A DNA stretch of 64,000 bases, from positions 806,001-870,000 of the forward strand of contig NZ_CP016753.1 in NCBI RefSeq assembly GCF_002240055.1. The letters are read 5' to 3'. The stretch's first letter is position 1, and the number at the start of each line of letters is the position of its first letter. A model generated the notes under the pieces. The model made no database searches. It had not been told where the DNA came from and saw nothing but the letters and a program-made list of their open reading frames with translations. Position numbers and translations under genes: made by a program. Below are positions 25,100 to 33,231 of the stretch, piece by piece. Source of the stretch: Leptotrichia sp. oral taxon 498. GTDB lineage: Bacteria; Fusobacteriota; Fusobacteriia; Fusobacteriales; Leptotrichiaceae.

Positions 25100-26200
25100 A
25101 TGGCTAAAAAAGAAGAATTACAAAGATTAACAGCAGAACAGATGTTCCAAGATGAAATTGATGCGTTAATTAAGGCGGAAAAAAATCCAATACCTACTGG
25201 ATGGAAAATGTCACCTAAATCAGTGTTGACATATATTTGTGGAGGTAAAGCTGGAAGAAAAGTGATAACGCCTAAATATATTGGGAATAAAAGATTAGTT
25301 GAGATTGCAATTTCGACTTTGGTTACGGATAGGGCATTGCTGTTGATTGGGGAGCCGGGAACTGCAAAATCTTGGTTGTCAGAGCATTTGACGGCGGCGA
25401 TAAATGGAGATTCGACTCGAGTTATTCAAGGGACAGCGGGAACGACTGAAGAGCAGATTAGATATTCTTGGAATTATGCGATGTTGATTGCAGAAGGACC
25501 TACAAAAGATGCGTTGATACCAAGTCCGATTTATAAAGCGATGGAAGATGGGGCGATTGCTAGAGTAGAAGAAATTTCTCGTTGTGCGTCAGAAGTGCAA
25601 GATGCGTTGATTTCTTTGTTGTCAGAAAAAAGAATGAGTGTACCTGAATTGAATGTAGAAATTCCAGCTAAAAAAGGGTTCTCTATTATTGCAACTGCGA
25701 ATACTCGTGATAAGGGAGTTAATGAAATGTCGGCAGCGTTAAAGAGACGTTTTAATATTGTGGTGTTACCAAGTCCGAATACGCTTGAAGCAGAGATAGA
25801 TATTGTTAGAAGTAGAGTTACGCAACTTGCAGGAAATTTGGATTTAAATGCGAAATTGCCTGAAGAGGAAGTTATTGAAAAAGTTTGTACGGTATTTAGA
25901 GAATTGCGTCAAGGTGTTACATTAGATGGAAGACAAAAGATAAAGCCGACTGCAAATGTGTTATCGACTGCAGAAGCTATTTCACTTTTAGCGAATAGCA
26001 TGGCGTTGGCTGGAAGTTTTGGGGATGGAGAGATATCAGATTATGACTTGGCGGCAGGATTGCAGGGAGCTGTAGTAAAAGAAGATAGTAAAGATGGGCA
26101 AATTTGGGAAGAATATTTGGAAAATATTATGAAAAAACGAGGTTCAGAATGGCTGGATCTTTATAAAGAATGTAAGGCACTTAACAAAGCTACTAAATAA
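25100..26200 (+). CDS. MoxR-family AAA+ ATPase (YehL-like)
   Basis: AAA+ chaperone-like ATPase. Walker A GEPGTAKS is at residues 84-91. The Walker B region reads GAIARVEEISR, with EE in place of the usual DE. Sensor 1 is IIATANTRD and the arginine-finger segment is LKRRFN. MoxR ATPases act with VWA-domain partners to remodel or load cofactors on target complexes; a VWA gene is two genes downstream. The 366 residues contain the core plus the C-terminal lid. It is 14 bases upstream of the DUF5682 gene, which has its own GGCGGTGG-like site. Target unknown. Confidence 0.92.
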   Translation: MAKKEELQRLTAEQMFQDEIDALIKAEKNPIPTGWKMSPKSVLTYICGGKAGRKVITPKYIGNKRLVEIAISTLVTDRALLLIGEPGTAKSWLSEHLTAAINGDSTRVIQGTAGTTEEQIRYSWNYAMLIAEGPTKDALIPSPIYKAMEDGAIARVEEISRCASEVQDALISLLSEKRMSVPELNVEIPAKKGFSIIATANTRDKGVNEMSAALKRRFNIVVLPSPNTLEAEIDIVRSRVTQLAGNLDLNAKLPEEEVIEKVCTVFRELRQGVTLDGRQKIKPTANVLSTAEAISLLANSMALAGSFGDGEISDYDLAAGLQGAVVKEDSKDGQIWEEYLENIMKKRGSEWLDLYKECKALNKATK

Positions 26201-26214
26201 AGGCGGTGGAATAA

Positions 26215-28494
26215 ATGAAAAAACAAAATGAAGTGAAACCGAATATATTCGGAGTTAGGCATTTTTCACCAGCTGGAGCACATTATTTGAGAGATTATTT
26301 AGATGAAATACAGCCAAAAATTGTTTTGATAGAAGGGCCTTCTGATTTTAATGACCTTATTAGCGAAATTACTGGAAAAAATATTGTTCCGCCAATTGCC
26401 GTAATGGCTTACACTTTAGAAGCGCCTATCCAAACAATAGTATATCCATTTGCAGAGTTTTCTCCAGAATATCAAGCTATTTTATGGGCAAAGGAAAATG
26501 GAGTAGAGTGTAGATTTTGTGATTTGCCATCTTCAATTTTTTTAGGTGTAGAAAGTGTAAAGAAAAATTTAGATGAGAATCCAGAGGGAAATTTGAATGC
26601 CTACATTTATAGAAAAATTAATGAATATTCAGAAGATTCAGATGATGAAGTATTTTGGGAAAGGGTAATGGAACAGGCTTCTGATTACAAGGCATATCGC
26701 AGTGGAGCGAGAGATTATGGAAAACATTTGAGAGAGTTGACTTTATCAAATACGGTGTCTGATGCGAAAAATATTATAAGGGAGTCGTACATGTGTAAAG
26801 TTGTTTCTGATGTGTGTAAAGAAGGCTACAAAATGGATGAAATTGCTATGGTTGTTGGGGCTTTTCATGTTGAAGGAATAGAAAGTGGCAAATTGATTTT
26901 GACTGAAAAGGAAATCAAAAAATTACCAAAATTAGAATCTACAAAAATGTTAATGCCTTATTCTTACTATAAACTGTCGACTTATTCAAATTATGGAGCT
27001 GGAAATAAGGCACCAGGGTATTATGAATTTTTGTGGAATGGTTTAGAAAAAAAAGACCCATTTTTTGCGACATATATGTATTTAAGTAAAATTGTAGAAT
27101 ATCAAAGGGAAAATGGAAATATGGTATCTTCAGCTCAAATTATAGAAGCAGTTCATCTAGCAACTTCATTGGCAAATTTACACGATGGGAAAATACCGAC
27201 GTTGAAGGATATAAAAGATGCAGCGATTACTTGTATGGCACACGGAAGTTACTCAGAACTAGTTTTAGCAATGGCGAATGTTGAAGTTGGAAAAAAAATC
27301 GGAAGTATTCCAAAGGAAGCTATTCAAACATCAATACAGTCTGATTTTTACAATTTATTGAGGGAATTGAAACTTGAAAAATATCGTTCATTAACAGCGA
27401 CAGAAATAAAATTAGATTTGAGGGAAAAATTAAGAGTTCAATCAGAAAAATTAGCATTTACGGACTTGGAACGTTCATTCTTTTTTCATAAATTGAGAGT
27501 TTTGAATATTTCGTTTGCAAAACTTATCGGGAATCGCCAAGAAAATACAACTTGGGCAGAAGAGTGGATGTTACAATGGAAACCAGAAACAGAAATTGAA
27601 ATTGTGGAAACAATCTTAAAAGGAGATACAATTGAATTTGCAACAGCTTTTGAATTGATGCAAAGAATAGAAGGTGCAAAAACATTGTCAGAAATGGCAG
27701 AAATAGTGAAAGATGCCTTCTATTGCGGAATGCCAAAAGCACTAGAAAAAGCGTTTCAAGCGTTACAAAATTTTATAACAGGCGACGTACCTATTGATGA
27801 AATAGCCAAGACAATGTCGACTTTATCACTGATGCTTCGTTATGGTGATATCAGAAAATTAGATACAAAAGTTCTGATTCCTATTCTTGAGCAACTCTTT
27901 TTAAGAGTTTGCTTAATATTGCCAAGCGAGTCTTTTTGCGACAATAATGCAGCGGTAGAACTAGCTAAAAGTATAATAATAATGCATACTGTAGTTGAAA
28001 ATCATGATTTTTTAGATAGAGAAAGATGGTATTCACTTCTTTTAGAAATTTCAAAGAGAGACGATTTAAATACAAAAATCTCAGGACTTGCAATGGCTAT
28101 ATTACTGGAAGCTGGAAAAATTGATAATGAAGTACTTGGAAAAGAAGTTGAAAAAAGATTATCAAAAGGAGTTCCCGCAGATTTAGGAGCAACTTGGTTT
28201 GAAGGTCTATCGATGAAAAATCATTACACCTTAATTGCAAGGCTTGGACTTTGGGAAAAACTCCAAAACTATATTTCAAACTTAGATGAGGAAGAATTTA
28301 AAAGAGCATTATTATTTTTAAGAAGAGCTTTTGCTGACTTTACTTCAAATGAAAAGCATGATATTGCTGAAAATATCGCAGAAATATGGGGCTTAAATAA
28401 AAATGATGTAAGTGCTGTAATAAATGATGATTTAGGAGAAAATGAGAAAGAAATAATTGCAGGATTAGAAGAATTTGATTTTGATGATATTTGA
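26215..28494 (+). CDS. DUF5682 family protein (YehM-like)
   Basis: A 759-residue cytoplasmic protein, similar in length to E. coli YehM. The N-terminal third has GVRH (residues 13-16), LIEGPSD with E40, and GAFHVEG with G215 and H218. This GxxH...E...GxxH pattern resembles the TraB/Tiki and erythromycin-esterase-like metal-dependent fold, so an enzymatic N-terminus is possible; that is my inference. The rest is helical, with a repeat-like C-terminal region. DUF5682 genes are regularly found beside MoxR and VWA genes. The next gene starts 76 bases later with a separate GGGAGGTG site. Confidence 0.82.
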   Translation: MKKQNEVKPNIFGVRHFSPAGAHYLRDYLDEIQPKIVLIEGPSDFNDLISEITGKNIVPPIAVMAYTLEAPIQTIVYPFAEFSPEYQAILWAKENGVECRFCDLPSSIFLGVESVKKNLDENPEGNLNAYIYRKINEYSEDSDDEVFWERVMEQASDYKAYRSGARDYGKHLRELTLSNTVSDAKNIIRESYMCKVVSDVCKEGYKMDEIAMVVGAFHVEGIESGKLILTEKEIKKLPKLESTKMLMPYSYYKLSTYSNYGAGNKAPGYYEFLWNGLEKKDPFFATYMYLSKIVEYQRENGNMVSSAQIIEAVHLATSLANLHDGKIPTLKDIKDAAITCMAHGSYSELVLAMANVEVGKKIGSIPKEAIQTSIQSDFYNLLRELKLEKYRSLTATEIKLDLREKLRVQSEKLAFTDLERSFFFHKLRVLNISFAKLIGNRQENTTWAEEWMLQWKPETEIEIVETILKGDTIEFATAFELMQRIEGAKTLSEMAEIVKDAFYCGMPKALEKAFQALQNFITGDVPIDEIAKTMSTLSLMLRYGDIRKLDTKVLIPILEQLFLRVCLILPSESFCDNNAAVELAKSIIIMHTVVENHDFLDRERWYSLLLEISKRDDLNTKISGLAMAILLEAGKIDNEVLGKEVEKRLSKGVPADLGATWFEGLSMKNHYTLIARLGLWEKLQNYISNLDEEEFKRALLFLRRAFADFTSNEKHDIAENIAEIWGLNKNDVSAVINDDLGENEKEIIAGLEEFDFDDI

Positions 28495-28570
28495 TTGAAA
28501 ATAGTTTCTTGAAAAAAAAATTGAAAATTAGATAATTGATAAAAAAATAAAATATTAGGGAGGTGTAAAA

Positions 28571-29752
28571 ATGGACTATAAAGAAGATATAAAACGTTGG
28601 CGATTAATTCTTGGAAAAGATACGGAAGAAGAATTTTCGTCTATGGATTCAGAAGCTATTCCAAGTTTTACAGAGGAAGATTGGTTGATGGATAAGGCAT
28701 TGGATGCGATTTATAATCCGACAGGACAATTTATGGGTGGAGATTCTGCTGGGCGAGGTCCGTCTAATCCGCAAATTAGTAGATGGCTTGGAGATGTTAG
28801 AACTTTGTTTGATAAAGAATTGGTGAAAATTATTCAGACGGATGCGATGGAAAGATGTGGGTTGAAACAATTACTTTTTGAGCCTGAAATATTGGATCAG
28901 GTAGAGCCTAACATAAATCTTGCTTCAACAATTATGCTTTTGAAAGAGCAAATTCCACAAAAAAGTAAAGAAAGTGTTAGAAATTTCATAAAAAAAATTG
29001 TAGAGGAAATTAATAAATTGTTGGAAAGTGATATTAGAAGAGCGGTTAGAGCAGCACTTAACAAGAAACAGCACTCGCCAATTCCATCTGCATCATCTTT
29101 GGATTTTAAAACAACGATACGAAGAGGGATAAAAAATTACAACAGGGAATTAAAAAAAATTGTTCCAGAGCATTATTATTTTTTTGAGAGAGCAAGCGTT
29201 AATCCAACGAGTAAATTTACAGTCATTTTGGATATTGACCAAAGTGGATCTATGGGAGAATCTGTAATTTATTCTTCAGTAATGGCGTGTATTTTAGCGA
29301 GTATAGCTTCACTGAAAACACGTGTGGTAGCTTTTGATACTGAAATTGTGGATTTGACAGAAAAATCAGATGATCCAGTTGATTTACTATACGGATTTCA
29401 GCTAGGTGGTGGAACAAATATCAATAAATCAATTAAATATTGTACAAAATATATTGAAAATCCGAAAAAAACAATATTTTTTCTAATTTCTGATTTAATT
29501 GAAGGTGGGAATCGTGGTGAAATGTTAAGAAGATTACAAGAAATGAAAGATTCGGGAGTAATAGTAGTTTGCCTTTTAGCAATATCTGGAGATGGAAAAC
29601 CTTATTATGATTCACAAATGTCTGGAAAAATTGCTTCACTTGGAATTCCATGTTTTGCTTGTAATCCTGAAAATTTGCCACTTTTACTTGAGAGAGTGTT
29701 GAAAAATATGGATTTGAGTTCGTTTGAGAAAGAGTTTAGAAAGAAAAAATGA
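28571..29752 (+). CDS. VWA-domain protein (YehP/CoxE-like)
   Basis: Last gene of the MoxR cluster, 393 residues. The C-terminal half is a von Willebrand factor A domain with an intact metal-ion-dependent adhesion site: D223-x-S225-x-S227 in DIDQSGSM, the Thr in GGGTNINKS, and the Asp in ISDLIEGG. The N-terminal half is helical, as in CoxE-type VWA proteins. No signal peptide or membrane anchor is visible, so it probably works in the cytoplasm as the MoxR partner. An IS605-type hairpin begins about 60 bases after its stop. Confidence 0.9.
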   Translation: MDYKEDIKRWRLILGKDTEEEFSSMDSEAIPSFTEEDWLMDKALDAIYNPTGQFMGGDSAGRGPSNPQISRWLGDVRTLFDKELVKIIQTDAMERCGLKQLLFEPEILDQVEPNINLASTIMLLKEQIPQKSKESVRNFIKKIVEEINKLLESDIRRAVRAALNKKQHSPIPSASSLDFKTTIRRGIKNYNRELKKIVPEHYYFFERASVNPTSKFTVILDIDQSGSMGESVIYSSVMACILASIASLKTRVVAFDTEIVDLTEKSDDPVDLLYGFQLGGGTNINKSIKYCTKYIENPKKTIFFLISDLIEGGNRGEMLRRLQEMKDSGVIVVCLLAISGDGKPYYDSQMSGKIASLGIPCFACNPENLPLLLERVLKNMDLSSFEKEFRKKK

Positions 29753-29815
29753 AATCAAATATAATAAAAGTAGATAATAAAATTTTTATATTTTGGCTAT
29801 TTACATTTTTTTAAT

Positions 29816-29857
29816 AAAAAGATAGCAAGAAATCTCTGACTTCTATAAGTGGGAGAT
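29816..29857 (+). repeat. IS605-type end hairpin upstream of TnpB
   Basis: ATCTC/GAGAT (29832-29836, 29853-29857) enclosing ACTT/AAGT forms an imperfect subterminal palindrome. Its leader AAAAAGATAGCAAGAA and the CTTCTAxAAGTGGGAG core recur at 35321-35370. It may be the left end of the following TnpB element or a remnant right end of another copy. The remainder of the 29753-30004 gap is AT-rich with nothing else seen. Confidence 0.6.
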
Positions 29858-30004
29858 GAATTAATTTTTTTGTAAAAAAAATTGAAAAAAGGATACTCTT
29901 ATGATACAATTTTTGTATAAAATATCGAAGAGAAATCATTAATGATAAAATCTCTAAAGAAATAATTAAAAATAATATTCAAAATCAAAAGGAGGTGTAA
30001 TTTT

Positions 30005-31102
30005 ATGAAATATAATTTAGCATTCAAATACAGAATTTATCCAAATAAGGAGCAGGAATTATTGATAAACAAGACTTTTGGATGTGTTCGTTTTGTTTAC
30101 AATACGATTTTGTACACTGCGAATAAATTTTATGAAGAGACTGGAAAAAATAAAATAATTACACCTGCCAGTTTGAAAAGTGAAAATCAATTTTTAAAAG
30201 AAGTGGACAGTCTGGCACTTTCAAATGCTCAATTGCATGTAAAACGATCGTTTACAAATTTTTTTCAGAAGAGGGCAAAGTTTCCAAGGTTCAAATCTAA
30301 AAAGAATAATGTTAAAAGTTATACGACAAATTGTGTGAATAATTCGATACGAATAGAGGAAAACAAATATTTGGTTCTGCCAAAATTGAAAAAAGTAAAA
30401 TTGAAATATCATAGAGAAATACCAAAGGATTACAAGATAAAGTCGGCAACATTGACAAACAGTAATGGAAATTACTATGTTTCTGTTTTGACGGAATTTG
30501 AAAAAGAAATTCAAAAAATACCAAGTAGCGATAAAGTGATTGGACTTGATTTTTCAATGTCTGAATTATTTGTCAGTTCTGAAAACCAAAGGGCTGATTA
30601 TCCAAGATATTTTAGGATGATGGAGAAAAAATTGAAAAAATTACAAAAATCATTGTCAAGAAAAGTGAAATTTTCTAAAAATTGGTATAAGCAAAAAGCG
30701 AAAATATCAAAATTGCATGAATATATCAAAAATTGTCGAAGAGATTTTCTACATAAATTATCGAAAAAATTATCTAAAGAGTATAATGCTGTAGTTGTTG
30801 AGGATTTGAATATAAAAGGGATGAGTCAGGCATTAAATTTTGGAAAAAGTGTAGGAGATAATGGATGGGGAATGTTTTTGAGAATGCTTGAGTATAAACT
30901 GATGTTTTTAGGGAAACAATTTTTGAAGATAGATAAGTGGTTTCCATCGTCGAAAACTTGTAGTAGATGTGGAAATGTTAAAGAGGAACTGAAATTATCA
31001 GAAAGAAGTTATAAATGTGAGTGCTGTGGAATTGAGATTGATAGGGATTACAATGCGGCATTGAATATAAGAAATGTTGGAAAAGAAATAATGGGATATT
31101 AG
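30005..31102 (+). CDS. tnpB: TnpB, RNA-guided nuclease of an IS200/IS605 element
   Basis: A 365-residue OrfB/TnpB protein, the ancestor class of Cas12 nucleases, which cuts DNA guided by an RNA from the element's right end. The RuvC residues are complete: D182 in GLDFSMS, E266 in VVVEDLN and D348 in DRDYNAA. A four-cysteine zinc finger (CSRCG and CECCG) lies between the second and third. The start has AAAAGGAGGTG 7 bases upstream. No TnpA transposase gene accompanies it, so the element is non-autonomous. It lies just after the MoxR/VWA cluster and just before the second rfbC. Confidence 0.93.
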   Translation: MKYNLAFKYRIYPNKEQELLINKTFGCVRFVYNTILYTANKFYEETGKNKIITPASLKSENQFLKEVDSLALSNAQLHVKRSFTNFFQKRAKFPRFKSKKNNVKSYTTNCVNNSIRIEENKYLVLPKLKKVKLKYHREIPKDYKIKSATLTNSNGNYYVSVLTEFEKEIQKIPSSDKVIGLDFSMSELFVSSENQRADYPRYFRMMEKKLKKLQKSLSRKVKFSKNWYKQKAKISKLHEYIKNCRRDFLHKLSKKLSKEYNAVVVEDLNIKGMSQALNFGKSVGDNGWGMFLRMLEYKLMFLGKQFLKIDKWFPSSKTCSRCGNVKEELKLSERSYKCECCGIEIDRDYNAALNIRNVGKEIMGY

Positions 31103-31215
31103 AAAAATAAAAGAAAACAGGGCAGGGACTGCCCGAAGAGCTTGGTAAATATATTTGGCTAGCAAAAGCAGGTACTTCCCAAGAAGCTCCGCTTCTAAAA
31201 GCGGGAGTAGTTCAC
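31103..31215 (+). ncRNA. Right end and probable guide-RNA scaffold of the first TnpB element
   Basis: Downstream of TnpB are two hairpins: GGGCAG/CTGCCC (31120-31134) and CTCCGCTT/AAGCGGGAG (31187-31207). The end motif GGGAGTAGTTCAC then marks the likely transposon boundary near 31215. In characterised TnpB systems this region is transcribed as the guide-RNA scaffold and the guide is the flanking DNA. The boundary is inferred, not proven. The gap up to 31321 holds nothing else. Confidence 0.6.
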
Positions 31216-31321
31216 TAACGAAGTTTTGAATTTTTATAAATTATAATTTTTTGATTTTAGATTTAGAAGAAGGATTTTGCTATAAAATTAAAGATTAAAA
31301 AAATGAAAAAGAAAGGAGAAT

Positions 31322-31933
31322 ATGGCATTTGTTATAATGTCATACAAGAAAATTATAAATAATTTTGAAGTAATTAAAACACCAATAAAAGATTTAGTAG
31401 TAATTCAGCCAAAAGTTTTTGGAGATGAAAGAGGATTTTTCTTGGAAACATATAATAAAAAGTCGTTTGAGAAATTGGGACTTACGATGGAATTTGTTCA
31501 GGATAATCACTCAAAATCCAAAAAAGGCGTATTGAGAGGGTTGCATTTTCAAACTCAAAATACTCAAGGGAAACTTGTTAGGGTTGCAAAAGGTAGTGTT
31601 TACGATGTTGCTGTTGATTTGAGAAAGGATAGCGAAACTTTTGGTAAGTGGTACGGAATTTTGTTGACAGAAAATAATAAAACTATGTTTTATGTGCCAG
31701 AAGGGTTTGCGCATGGATTTTTGACGTTGGAAGATGGTACGGAATTCATGTACAAGTGTACGGATTTGTATTCTCCAGAATATGATAGTGGAATCATGTG
31801 GAATGACAAAACTATTGGAATTGACTGGAAATTTGAGGAATTTGGGATTGATTCCAGTGAGCTTACAATTTCTGATAAGGATACTAAGCATCGGAATTTC
31901 GATAGAAATAAAAAATATTTTGAAAAATATTAA
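31322..31933 (+). CDS. rfbC: dTDP-4-dehydrorhamnose 3,5-epimerase, copy 2
   Basis: Second copy of the epimerase gene, 203 residues. From NNFEV onward it differs from copy 1 at about nine residues, and the active-site motifs GLHFQ and YVPEGFAHGF are intact, so it is probably functional. The DNA shows perfectly identical blocks (for example 31418-31518 equals 21676-21776) between blocks with scattered changes. The N-terminal extension of about 12 residues is different. The ATG at 31322 has AAAGGAG only 3 bases upstream. No other rhamnose gene is next to it; instead it follows the TnpB element. Confidence 0.93.
   Translation: MAFVIMSYKKIINNFEVIKTPIKDLVVIQPKVFGDERGFFLETYNKKSFEKLGLTMEFVQDNHSKSKKGVLRGLHFQTQNTQGKLVRVAKGSVYDVAVDLRKDSETFGKWYGILLTENNKTMFYVPEGFAHGFLTLEDGTEFMYKCTDLYSPEYDSGIMWNDKTIGIDWKFEEFGIDSSELTISDKDTKHRNFDRNKKYFEKY
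31418..31518 (+). repeat. 101-base block shared by the two rfbC genes (second copy)
   Basis: Second copy of the block at 21676-21776, same orientation. See the rfbC entries for the pattern of identity. Confidence 0.85.
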
Positions 31934-31962
31934 AAAATGAGCTCAAATTATTATAAAAAATT

Positions 31963-31991
31963 TTGATTTTTAGATAAAAAAGTGCTATAAT
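31963..31991 (+). promoter_or_regulatory. Promoter of the arginine-rich small protein
   Basis: TTGATT (31963-31968), 17-base spacer, TATAAT (31986-31991), 28 bases upstream of the ATG at 32020. Confidence 0.72.
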
Positions 31992-32019
31992 GTGTAAAAT
32001 TTAGATTGGAGATGATAAA

Positions 32020-32229
32020 ATGAAAAATATCATAAAAAAATCGTTATTAATTTTAGGAATGCTAAGTTTTTCAGCAATTTCTTTTTCAGCGAGAAAAGTT
32101 TATGTGAAAAGGGAACCTAGTAGAATCATTTCAACTATAAAGAGTAGATTGGCAATAAGAAGAGCAAGAAGAGCTAGAAAATCAAAAAAAGTGTATGTAA
32201 AAAGAGAGCCTAGAAGAAGAAGAAGATAA
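32020..32229 (+). CDS. Small secreted arginine-rich protein
   Basis: A 69-residue protein with a clear signal peptide (MKN, basic n-region, then a hydrophobic stretch ending near FSA at residue 23). The mature part of about 46 residues is extremely basic, contains KVYVKREP twice (near its start and near its end) and finishes in five arginines. There is almost no acidic residue. It has its own promoter, a GGAG site and a strong terminator, so it is a deliberate one-gene unit. I do not recognise a family. A periplasmic or surface polyanion-binding peptide is possible, but nothing in the sequence proves it. Confidence 0.75.
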   Translation: MKNIIKKSLLILGMLSFSAISFSARKVYVKREPSRIISTIKSRLAIRRARRARKSKKVYVKREPRRRRR

Positions 32230-32245
32230 TTAAAATAATAAAAAG

Positions 32246-32278
32246 ACTATCTCAGAATTTTTTCGAGATAGTTTTTTA
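32246..32278 (+). terminator. Terminator of the small basic protein gene
   Basis: ACTATCTC (32246-32253) and GAGATAGT (32265-32272) form a perfect 8-bp stem followed by TTTTTT. Because rsmG converges on it, it may work in both directions. Confidence 0.85.
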
Positions 32279-32448
32279 TTGATACAGTTAGTCTAAATTT
32301 TAAAAATGTTTGAAGAATATTCATAATTTTTTTGAAGTTGTATATAAATCCATTAAAATAGCAATGTTTTATTATGATTACGAAAAAATTACATTCTAAA
32401 TTTTTGATTTATTTTGCAGAAATAAAGATACTTAAAATTTTTTTTATT

Positions 32449-33153
32449 TTATAGTGGTTTTTTTGATGGAATTCCCGTCTTTCTTGGATATTTTTCGTCA
32501 GTTTTTTTTGTTTTTTTGATTTCTAAAATGATTCTTTCGTCACAACTGTCAGGAAGATTGAACTTGTGAATATTTTCGATTTTTGAGTTTAACTTTGAAA
32601 GTGCATTTTTACTTTCGTCAAGTTCATTTAAATTTAGTTTTTGTGGCAAAAATCTTCCGTTTACTTTGATAAAAGGTATCATATATTCTAAAATAATTCT
32701 TAAATTTGCAACTCCTCTGCAAAGTGCGCAGTCAAAAGTTTCCCTTTTTCCTTTTATCAATTCTTCAGCTCGTTTAAAACTTGTCTGAACATTTTTTAAA
32801 TTTAACTTTTCAATGACTTCATTGATGAAATTGATTTTTTTTCTCACGGAATCAACTAGCAAAAACTCTTTTTCAGGATAAAAAATCGCAAGGACAAGTC
32901 CTGGAAATCCTGCACCTGTACCGACATCAATAAAGGATTTTTCCTCATCTTTTATAACTTTTGTAAGCAAAAGCGAGTCAATAAAATGTTTTTCCAGCAT
33001 TCCATTTTTCTCACGAATCGCAGTTAAATTCATCACTTTATTTTTTTCATAAAGTAGTTCCAAAAAATCCAACATTTTTTCTAACTTTTCTTTTTCAAGT
33101 GAAATCTCTGCTTTTAAAAGTAAATTTTCAAAATAGTCTTTTATATTTTCCAT
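32449..33153 (-). CDS. rsmG: 16S rRNA (guanine-527-N7) methyltransferase
   Basis: Methylates N7 of G527 in the 530 loop of 16S rRNA using S-adenosylmethionine. The 234-residue protein has the SAM-binding motif DVGTGAGFPG, followed by the acidic strand end LLVDS and the catalytic-region segment ALCRGVANL. It is the second gene of the leftward mnmG-rsmG pair, 78 bases after mnmG, an order kept in many bacteria. The C-terminal tail is longer and more basic than in E. coli RsmG. Confidence 0.94.
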   Translation of the reverse strand: MENIKDYFENLLLKAEISLEKEKLEKMLDFLELLYEKNKVMNLTAIREKNGMLEKHFIDSLLLTKVIKDEEKSFIDVGTGAGFPGLVLAIFYPEKEFLLVDSVRKKINFINEVIEKLNLKNVQTSFKRAEELIKGKRETFDCALCRGVANLRIILEYMIPFIKVNGRFLPQKLNLNELDESKNALSKLNSKIENIHKFNLPDSCDERIILEIKKTKKTDEKYPRKTGIPSKKPL

Positions 33154-33231
33154 AAATTTATTTTTCTCTTTTCTTTTTTTAATTATTCATTATTATATTT
33201 ATTTGTTTCTTTTCTTTTTTTATTCAAATTT

